Under the pieces are notes generated by a model that was given only the letters and a program-made list of their open reading frames with translations, was not told the origin of the DNA and did not search any database. 64,000 bases of DNA, taken from Amphiura filiformis. Lineage: Eukaryota > Echinodermata > Ophiuroidea > Amphilepidida > Amphiuridae. A program made the translations under genes and the position numbers. The stretch lies in contig NC_092647.1 of NCBI RefSeq assembly GCF_039555335.1, positions 13,416,094 through 13,480,093 on the forward strand. The letters run 5' to 3'. Below are positions 46,801 to 57,700 of this stretch, one piece after another. Every line of letters starts with the position of its first letter. Within the stretch, counting starts at the first letter, position 1.

Positions 46801-49800
46801 ATCACAGGGATGTAGAAAGTGGGGGAGCAGGGAGCACCGCTCCTAAAAATGAAATGACTATTAAAATTCAGGGAATAATGCTATATGGGAGAAAAAAGGA
46901 TAAGGGGTAAAAGAGCATGTTAATTAGACTAGGCGGTTACCCGTATCTCGCGGTTTTCGGCTATCATAATTATTGGCTTTCGCAGATCTCAGAATCAGGG
47001 TGTGTCCTTTGGCTAGGTCTGACAAAAAAGTCACTGTGAAAACTTTTGTTTGTTAGTCCAAGGTCCACTCACCCACCAAGTTTGAGCTCCATAGAGGCAA
47101 TTTTAAATTTCTACCTTTTTTGACCTATGACCTCTTAACCGTAGGTCTGACGAAAAGGTCACCGTGGAAACTTTTGTTTGTTAGTCCAAGGTCAACACAC
47201 CCACCAAGTTTGAGCTCCATAGAGACAATTTGAAATTTCTACCTTTTTTGACCTATGACCTCTTAACCGTAGGTTTGACAAAAAGGTCACTGTGGAAATT
47301 TTTGTTTGTTAGTCCAAGATCCACCCACCCACCAAGTTTGAGCTCCATAGGGGCAATTTGAAATTTCTACCTTTTTTGACCTATGACCTCTTAACCGTAG
47401 GTCTGACGAAAAGGTCACCGTGGAAACTTTTGTTTGTTAGTCCAAGGTCAACACACCCACCAAGTTTGAGCTCCATAGGGGCAATTTGAAATTAGACTTC
47501 AATTGGACTTGACCCCGGCCTTGACCTTTGACCTTAAAAAATATAAACTCGTTCTTCCTCATACCAAGCTGCACCCACCCACCAAGTTTGAGGAACGCGC
47601 GACCCCCAGTCTCCGAGAAAAGAGGCGGACAGACAAACAAACAAACACACAAACAGACAGATTCTGGTGAATTATAGTAGGATGAAAACATTAGCTTTGC
47701 TCCCGAGGAAGAAATCGCCTTCTACATCTGTTGATTTCACTCGTTTCTCAACATCAGTCATCACAAATAACATAAACAGACAGAATAATGTGATGAAACT
47801 ATCATCACAATAACATAAACTTGGTCCCAACTATATCTGGCAACAGATAAATAGACAGAATAATGTGATGAAACTCATCATCACAATAACATAAACTTGC
47901 TCCCAACTATATCTAGCAACGGATAAATAGACAGAATAATGTGATGAAACTGTCATCACAATAACATAAACTTGCTCCCAACTATATCTGGCAACAGATA
48001 AATAGACAGAATAATGTGATGAAACTATCATCAGAATAACATAAACTTGCTCCCAACTATATCTAGCAACGGATAAATAGACAGAATTAGAATAATGTGA
48101 TGAAACTATCATCACAATAACATAAACTTGCTCCCAACTATATCTGGCAACGGATAAATAGACAGAATAATGTGATGAAACTATCATCACAATAACAAAA
48201 ACTTGCTCCCAACTATATCTGGCAACAGATAAATAGACAGAATAATGTGAGGAAACTATCATCAGAATAACATAAACTTGCTCCCAACTATATCTAGCAA
48301 CGGATAAATAGACAGAATAATGTGATGAAACTATCATCACAATAACATAAACTTGCTGCCAACTATATCTGGCAACAGATAAATAGACAGAATAATGTGA
48401 TGAAACTCATCATCACAATAACATAAACTTGCTCCCAACTATATCTAGCAACGGATAAATAGACGGAATAATGTGATGAAACTATCATCAGAATAACATA
48501 AACTTGCTCCCAACTATATCTAGCAACGGATAAATAGACAGAATATACATAAACTTGCTCCCAACTATATCTGGCAACAGATAAATAGACAGAATAATGT
48601 GATGAAACTCATCATCACAATAACATAAACTTGCTCCCAACTATATATAGCAACGGATAAATAGACAGAATAATGTGATGAAACTATCATCACAATAACA
48701 TAAACTTGCTCCCAACTATATATAGCAACGGATAAATAGACAGAATAATGTGATGAAACTATCATCACAATAACATAAACTTGCTCCCAACTATATCTAA
48801 CAACGGATAAATAGACAGAATAATGTAATGAAACTGTCAGAATGGGTGCGTGTATACATATGGCTTTATCTATTTCCTGATTGTATTTATCTAGAATAGG
48901 GATTTGAACAAAACAATTAATTATAATGCATGTTAGTTTCTTTCTAATTTATTATTTTGTTCAAATCCCAATTAATTCCAGAAATTAATTCCTGTTTTGC
49001 CAAATAAAACATCTCCGTCTGTAGCTAAATCCTAATCCATTAGCACAAATTGTCTGTTTTTGGAAATTGGGCCAGAAACATGCAAATTACAAAGAAAGTA
49101 ACAGCTTTTGATATAGGGCCCTTAATATTAATAAATGCACTTAGTCCAGCATGAGGATTCTTGAGGAAGAATATAAAATCGTCAAGGAGTACGACGTCAT
49201 TTTTAATATAAATTAATAAAAAGAAAATAAAATCTTCAGGTCAAGGTAAAAAAGGTGACAAATTGAATATTGGGAAATTATGTCTGACGTTTGTTAAATA
49301 ACGAACATAAAATAAAACACTATAAAATAAAAAAATCCGAAAATAACTTGCATGCTCTGGGCATGTTTTAAACAGATTAAAGGTGAGATCACGGAATAGG
49401 GTGAGATACTAAGTATCATGATTGACGGATTCATCCCCTCACTTTACCCCAGCAAAATGTGGATTTTGGTATCAGATCATGAAAGCTCTAATATTTTGAT
49501 CATTAACATATGAAATTAGGCGTTCCAAATCGGTAATTATTTCCGAAGAAATCATCAAAAATTGTTGAATTAGTCTCAACTGTGGTATACCATGTATGAG
49601 ACTATCTCGACAGTATTTTGATGATATCTTCGGAAATACACCAATTTGGAATTCCTACACTATAATTTAAATATGTTAATGAGAAAAATAGGATCTTTCA
49701 TTTGATATCAATTTATGATCAACAGTAATAATTTACACTGTAGACTACCAGTAACATGTTGAATATATGTCAGTAATTCCATAGGAATAAGTCACATTTA

Positions 49801-52800
49801 CAAGGAACATAATTTACATGTTCTTTTGGCATGAATGTTTGAAAGGGACAAGAAGTTTTGAAAATAAATATATAGGCCGAAGGGCATTTTAAATTTAATA
49901 CTCTGATCAATTTTATGCCTGTTGTATGTTCAAGCAGATCGGACATACACGGTTTACCATGTTTACAGATATCAATTGATATTTTATTTGTATCTATAAT
50001 CTTAGGCCCAATTTCTCGAAACTTGGCTAGTGGTCATAAGCCAGCAGGCTAGCCCTACCAATGTGGATCCATTTTATTGATTTATATCATTTTAGGTGAT
50101 GTACGATGTGAACTTGTAAGCACTGGTGGACTAATTGGGCTCATAAGCCTGATGGATTTAGCCCGACTTCTAGCCATGCTTCGAGAAACCGGCCCGTTTG
50201 CAGAATTTTTCCTTGAAAGTTGATCAACTTGAAGTGTCTCAAACAAAATGCAATGTATTAGGATATTTTCTGGCCGCTATCTAATTTGCATTTAATGAAC
50301 GAGCTGGTAATTTGCATATTTGCATAATAAATGGCCTAATTTGCATAAATGCAAATTAGGACGGCTAGCTAATAAATTATGCATAAATTATCTGGAAGTT
50401 CATTAGGAACACTTCGACCATGTTCGAAACCAAATGTTATAAATTACATTAACTTTTAAGTATTGTTTTTAGGAAAATATAAGCAAAACGTATTAACGAG
50501 CACTTTAAACTCATTATTTATCTCATTATAACATTGATATTTATACATTGATTATTGATCAGAACAATGCAATACAAAGAAATTAAAAATATTGTGAAAA
50601 CCGTGTACCCGATTAGCTTCAAACAAAAGGCATACTAGTATTGATCAGTGTATAATTGAAATGCTGAGAACATCGTCCAAAACACAAAACGATTTCGTAT
50701 AATTATAGCATTTTCAAATAGGCGCATAGAGCATCATAGAGGTTGCCAGAATGTTCAACATAATGTCGTCGGGTTTATAAGATTTAAAAAACGTTCTTAG
50801 AAAAATGTCAAAGTATTTTAAAATGTTTAATATTACAAAATAAATGTTCAAAGCGTTTTCTTCCAAACTGTTTTTCAAAACTTAATACAGTAACATAATT
50901 TATTGCCACCTTAGTTTTTGTGGTTTTTTTTCATACAAATGTGTTAAGGTTAATTATTTTGCCTATTTTTGCATTTTTCTCAAAAATTATAGCACATTGG
51001 GGACAAGTAAGATATGTATATTATAGGGGCAAGGACTGCAACTACTGTACTGAAACTTCAGCACCTCAAAGCAAATAGTTATTGATTTATTGATCAAATA
51101 TTGGTTTTCCCTCATTTTTGACTGTAACTCCACAACTGTTGTCTGTGCTGAAATAAAATTTCCAGTGCAGTAGTTGTAGTCCTTGCCCCTATAATATACT
51201 ATTTTACTTGTCCCCAATGCTATGGCACGCGAGACAAGACAAAAAACGGCGAGACTTAAAAAATGACGTCCAGTTTAAAAAATGACGCCGAGAATAAAAA
51301 AAATTAACGTCGAGAATAAAAAACAACGTCGAGAATGAAATGATAACGTCGAGAATGAAATAATAACGTCGAGTTGTAAAATACAACGTTGAGTTCAAAA
51401 CGATGACGTTGAGATTGTAAAACCAACGCCGAGTTTGTAACGAGTTTTTTCGCGTCCAGATTTTTTCGCGCCGAGAAGCGCCCTCTATAGTCTTTCTGTA
51501 TATATTATATCTCAATACTAGTAATTATTATAAACCATGCAATTTATTGATTATTTACTAATATTATTCATATTTGAAAGAAACAACAATGATAAAGATA
51601 GCACTTGAGCTGTGATTATTGGCAGTATATTGTTCATGTTTCATTGTAGGTAATTGCTATGCGTGTTTGTTAAAGTCCATGATAGTGATAGTGTCTCATT
51701 ATCTATGGTTGAATCCAGCATGGTCTTGACTTGGTGGAGGTCAGTGCAGAACTGCCTAGCACATGAAAAAGCACATAGTATGGGGTGGGTTACCATGGTT
51801 ATCAGGTCAAATTGCAAGGATAGGACAGGAAATGGGCAAGGTCAGTGATGTAATGTTAGGTATGGGTAGCAGGTAGGGTCAAAATGGGTTAACAAAGACA
51901 CATTGGGTATGCAGGCAACATATAAAGACAAAACATGAAATGTATACCTGTTACAATAATTTGAGTGATAATTCATGTTTGACCTATTGGCTCTGGGGAG
52001 TGTACAGGGTGTCCCAGAACAATAAAAAAAAACTGGACCTAAGTTGAGAAATAGGCATCAGAATCCAAATATTTAAAAAACAGCGTATAGCCCAATATAA
52101 TACGATGATTTTACTTGAATCGGTTGAATGATTGCGAATAAATTAGCGATTACATAACGCATGAATTAATCACTTCATTTCAAGTTTGAAAGAAAGTTCA
52201 TTCAGAATCAGAATCAGCATTTTATAGACAATCACCCAAACAAAGCAGGTATAAGTCAAACTAGACATTAAATGAAAATACAGGATCGAACATAGAGAAT
52301 ACAACATAATTATTATGAACATGAGAAATTAACTATCATTACTTAACATGTTTAAAGAACGTTTTTAAGCAGAATGAATGAAATTAGCAAGAGCAGTGAT
52401 GGCATCATTCTCATTATCGCTCATAATGAATATAAACTTATTATATTATCATTAAGGTTGCCAATATCAAAAATTCAAACAAAGTACATGCCAATGGGCT
52501 TTATATTTTGGTAAAATCATTTTCGTTCTTTAAATAATCAAAGTTTTCCCGGACAAAATGTTACTTTAAATATTGTCCTGAATAATGAATGCAAAAGTTT
52601 TAAACAAAACATTGCACAGTATCAACTATACACTGTAAATTGGCTAGAACACATTGAACACGTCAGTCCCCTAAAATCATAATAGAAGAAACAAAGTAAT
52701 AATTCCCATGTGCATCTTCCTTTTTAATTTTAGCACCCTTTTTGGGCCCAAATGGGTAAAATTACACAATTGTACGCGCTTCGTGCGCGATGACCCATCA

Positions 52801-54714
52801 AATAGCAAAACGCACGTTCATCTAGGGCTAAAATAGTCCAAAATTGAAATATTTTCGTGCGCACAAAAAGTCCCATCAGCGAAACCGGAATGCTCGTCCC
52901 CCTACTAGCCCCCCCTAAATGTTAATGCTTCCACCGCGACTGCTTAAAGCAGGATTAACATAACACCGTTGGATTATGAGAGGACTAACTTTAATGAGAT
53001 ACACAATCTTTATAAGGAAGGGGTGAGCAGTATGAAAGAGCGGTGGGGGGGGCACTTCAATATGAAATGTATATAGGTGTAGGGCTGACACTTTCACAGT
53101 AAGGGGCATTTGGTGAGACCAAAATATAAAAAATATGGGGTCATTGGGTGAGAACATACATATTGGCATTTGGTGAGATCAAAATGTACAAAATATGGGG
53201 TCATTGGGTGACAGACGGACCGTTTGGATCTAAATTAGTCGGGGCATTGGGTAAGAATGACCTTTTTCAAAATAAGGTCTTCGGACGAGACCCTTGAAAA
53301 TTGAATTTCTAGTTCTAAATGGCTTCAAATGGCTTTGTTATTTCAAAATAAGTAACAAAATCAGTGATAGATGACTCGTTGCTGTTCAAATGGATATACA
53401 TGTATAAGGGTCTTTGGGTGACAGATCAAAAGGAAAAAATAAGGAGTATTTGTGTGACAGAGCATGGGGTCTTTGGGTGACTGCGGTGCTGAAAAGGGGA
53501 GTCTTAATGGCCCTACATACGCGTCACTTCCCCCCGGAAATTGCATTGATGCGGGCATTATATCATGATTATAGTAGGCCCTAATCGCTCATTTCTTCAC
53601 AAACAGTCAACCGAATCAAATATAATTTGCGTACATAATAATATTATAATAATATGATGCACAATACAATGAGCTAAACGCCGCTTTTTACATTTTTTCC
53701 GATGCCTATTTCTTGACTTATGTCCAAATTCATTCACCAGGGTATTTCTGGTACACCTTGTATATCATGTTATGCTGGTTATTTAAATTTCACACGACAT
53801 AAGAGTCATTCCATTGAACTGACTATGGCAAGTGTAACTAGAAAGGTCGTAACTTAATTACACAAATGCTCTTCTACCATATTCTTCCTAGTTGTTCCAC
53901 GGAATTAACCTCGGAATCAATGTCTGTCCTCTGAATCTCACTCATAAGATTTGCCACACTCACCATATTCTTTTATTTCCGCCATTACAGATATTGAAAA
54001 TGACTAGCTATTTGGACCATGTCAACATGGCCAATCAAAAACTATAGAGGGCGCTTCTCGACGCGAAAAAATCTGGACGCGAAAAAAATCTGGACGCGAA
54101 GAAACTCGGCGTTACAAACTCGGCGTTGGTTTTACAATCTCAACGTCATCGTTTTGAACTCAACGTCGTATTTTAAAACTCGACGTTATCATTTCATTCT
54201 CGACGTCATTTTTTCATTCTCGGCGTCATTTTTAAACTGGACGTCATTTTTAAGTCTCGCCGTTTTTTGTCCGGTGTGGCGTGCCATACTATGCGCTATA
54301 ATTTTTGAGAAAAATACAAAAATAGGCACAAAATTGGGCAGGGGTGTAGTACAAATGTTTTAAACACATTTCGACTAATTTGAATAATAATGTTTTGTGT
54401 GTGATTGCTTGGAACACAACCCTTTGAGAGGGATTCCTCTAAATGCCATGCTTTACCTCAACATGACACACAGGTAAAATCGGTCCTATATAGGCCTATC
54501 ACTCTATTACGTAATATCATTAGCTTTGATTTCCAACCGCTCGGAATCTTTCTTTGATAGCTAATTGGTTCTTTGTCGGCAAAATTAATTATTGTACATT
54601 CATATTTCCTTTCAAAAGCAATTAATCATTTTCATATAAGACAAAAGATTTAGAAGCGTATAGCTAGATTTCAAGCTTGAAATTTTGTTAATGCATTTTT
54701 ATCCAAGTTTGAAT

Positions 54715-54749
<35 letters not shown>

Positions 54750-57700
54750 TTTTAAATTTATTTATATATTTATTAATTTTAAATTTATTTATTTATTTAT
54801 TTATTTATCCTTGATTAGATCTGCTCCATTCATTATTCGTTCGTTTGTACCATTCATTCATTCATTCATTCATTCATAATAATGAAGAAAATAATTCTTT
54901 AGTTCGTTCATTCATTCATTCAGTCAGTCAGTCAGTCATATATAGGGAGTTAATTGATGCCAGTGATAGCCCCAAAATTGTGACAGGGCTTGTAAATTTG
55001 GGTATCATGTATACGGGGATGGGTATACAAAATTGACCATTTATTAGGTTTGATGAAAATGTGTGAAAATATTGGATCCAGCACATGATAATTTAATAAA
55101 AATGATAAAATTTGATGCTTTGCGCCCAACATTTATTTGTCTCGCTATGAGTTTTAAATAAAATATTGGAGGAGACGCAAAACTCATAGCTCGACCAATA
55201 AATAATGGGTTCAATTGATCCAATTTTATATCATAACGAAGCCGGCGTGGATCCGCAGATCCTTGTTTCGCCCAATTTTGTACTTTAACAATAACAGATC
55301 TCGAAATCCTGGTTATTCCTTCATGTAATTTTACACCAAATTTGGGTTAGGGCTAGGGTTAGTTTAGGGTTAGGATTAGGGTTAGGATTAGGGTTAGGAT
55401 TAGCTTACACGAAATAATTACATGAAGGATCGACCGAAATCTTCTGCTTTATCATTCATCTTTACTCTTCTTTGATGTTTAATCATGAAAGTTCTTGCTG
55501 TTTTCGTAAATACAAAGGTTAAAGCAGACCCTTATTTTTCCAGGGTATTTGGTTAAAGTGACAAGGCAAAATGCTAGTCGACTTCCTATACATTACTTTC
55601 TCTCATCTTCATTAATTGGTTTTTATGAGTTGAGGAATGATCTCAAGCAATTAAATATTCTCATAAAAGTTTCCTTGCTAATTGATAAGTCACTTTGAAA
55701 CATTCAAGCTGCAGTATTTGTAATCGGTTTAAAAAGTACACAACACCCACTGTGACAAAACTATTGAAACTACATTTTGTACATTTAAAATCTATGATTT
55801 GTATAAATCATAATAATGGCGAATAGAATATAATGGAATAAAATGAAAAAAGAATTTTATGGCTAATTATTAAAAATATATTTAAAAATATATATTTTTA
55901 AATACACTGTAAAAATTGGTGACGTGGGACGCGTTTAGAAACTAAAAATGTGACATGTGACGTGTTTAGAAACAGAACACATTGTTTAGCTGGGAAACTA
56001 AACTTGTGTTTATCTGGTAAACGCATAAATAAAGATTGATATGCTAAACATAGTGTTTAAGATAGGTAACGTGTGACACGTTTAGCAACTATTAGTGAAC
56101 TAAACATGTGACATAAATAAATTTTTGCAGTGTTTATATAAACAGTCATCGAAGTAAAATGATGTGTACTTAAACATGTTAGAGTGTAGCAGGAAAGAAA
56201 AGCCGTCCATCATTTGAAACTTTTGACCTTTCGTATTGAAGATAAGCCTATATTTTTTTCCAAAAGACCAACAAATTTAGGTGTTTTTGGGGAAAAATGT
56301 AGGCCTATATCTCCAATACGAAAGGTTTATAAAATAGAGTCATTTAGTGAAGCATATAGTTTTTTTCCAAAAGATCTACAAATTTTAGGTGTTTTGGGGG
56401 AAATGTATATCTTCAATACGAAAGGTCAAGATAGAGTCATTAATGGTCTGGTTGGGGGCCTTTGGGGCCACTGAAAGCTACTGAAGGGGGTGTCACTATA
56501 GTATTAGTAAAAATGAAAATTATGGGGTCTACCTGGACCCCATTATTTGTTAACCGTGTCATAACTGTAAAGACCCAAAAAATTGTTTGGGACCCATTCG
56601 GCCCAATGGTTTCAAATTTTGCAGATTATGGGGACCCCATAATATTTGGACCTAGCGGGAACCCTGGATGGCCCTAATCATCTGATGGTCAAATCAAGAA
56701 CTCTTAAAATTAAACAAATTTTGGGCCATTTTCAGATCCCCCAGAAACAAATCTAGTATGCCACCACAGATCTGTGATACCACTGTCGAAGAGAAGAGCG
56801 AAATATTTTGATGACCAGAGGTGCAATTTGCTTATATGGGTATTTGAGGAGACAAATATCTATACGTTTTGCTCTTTGAAGACCGTGAACTTTGGCTCAG
56901 TTTTCGGCAACCTTCGCATTTGTCAAAGATCTTTATTCCTGCTGGTAAAACAACATTCGGCATGCTTTGTGAAACTAGACCAATTACGCAAAACATAATT
57001 CAACCCCACATTAGTACATGTAACATGATTAAACTTCAGTGACGTGCCAAGGACATGCGGAAATCAAAAATTACCGAAAACATTGCTGTAGAACATCGTA
57101 ACTTGGAAACTCGCTCGCTCATGGTCACTCTTGTGGTGGTAATTTGTACAGACCAGAAATACAATAAATTGTTTCCAAATATATTCATAATAACTTTCGC
57201 ATCCCCATTTCCCTCCACCCCAGATCCTATTTCAGTCCTGCTCGTCTTCCCCTCTTCTTTCTTCTGCTCTTCCTCGTTTTTTCACCATCGCCAATGTCAT
57301 CCTCCCCCTGCAGCTGCAGCATCCGGGGAGGGGCACTTACCACAAATGACTATAACATGTATAAGAGATATGCTCCCACGGAAAGACCACGTTTTTGAAT
57401 TTTACAGCTCCGAAAGACCCCCTATAAACTCAGCTCTAAATGACCCCTCATAAATTGCTAATCCCTCACATTTTTTTTACAGGCGATTTTCAACCAGAAA
57501 GCCAAAAAAGACCCTTGATTTTGACTGTTCGCAGCTCCAAAAGACCCCCTTTAAGGCACTTTTTTACTTGAATCGCAGCTCCAAAAGATCAATTTTACCG
57601 GTACGCCGTCAGCTCTCAAAGACGCACTACCTCAAAATTCCGGGGACGAAGCATACCCACCAAAAATATGATGTGCCATCCATCCGGCATCATCCACGTC

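Larger units (their letters stand above)
44413..47685. mobile_element. 3.3-kb transposon-like element with TIRs and internal tandem arrays, in Hox intron
   Basis: The left end reads TTTGTTTGTCTGTGTCTGCC and TCTTTTCTCAGAGACT; the right end holds the inverse (GTCTCCGAGAAAAGAGGC and GACAGACAAACAAAC). Subterminal TTCCTCAAACTTGGTGGGTG is mirrored by CACCCACCAAGTTTGAGGAA. It contains the AGGTCA-rich array and the 128-bp array. No transposase frame was recognised. Confidence 0.6.

Noticed and set aside
47831..48768. 169- and 67-residue frames with a 25-residue repeat ([20 protein letters not shown])
   Set aside because: The 75-bp minisatellite has a period divisible by three. No start context or neighbouring exon supports a gene.
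51204..54363. Related frames of 103 and 114 residues ([15 protein letters not shown])
   Set aside because: They are the two inverted CpG-rich minisatellite arms read in the same phase. The repeated RR..F pattern follows the 21-bp unit.
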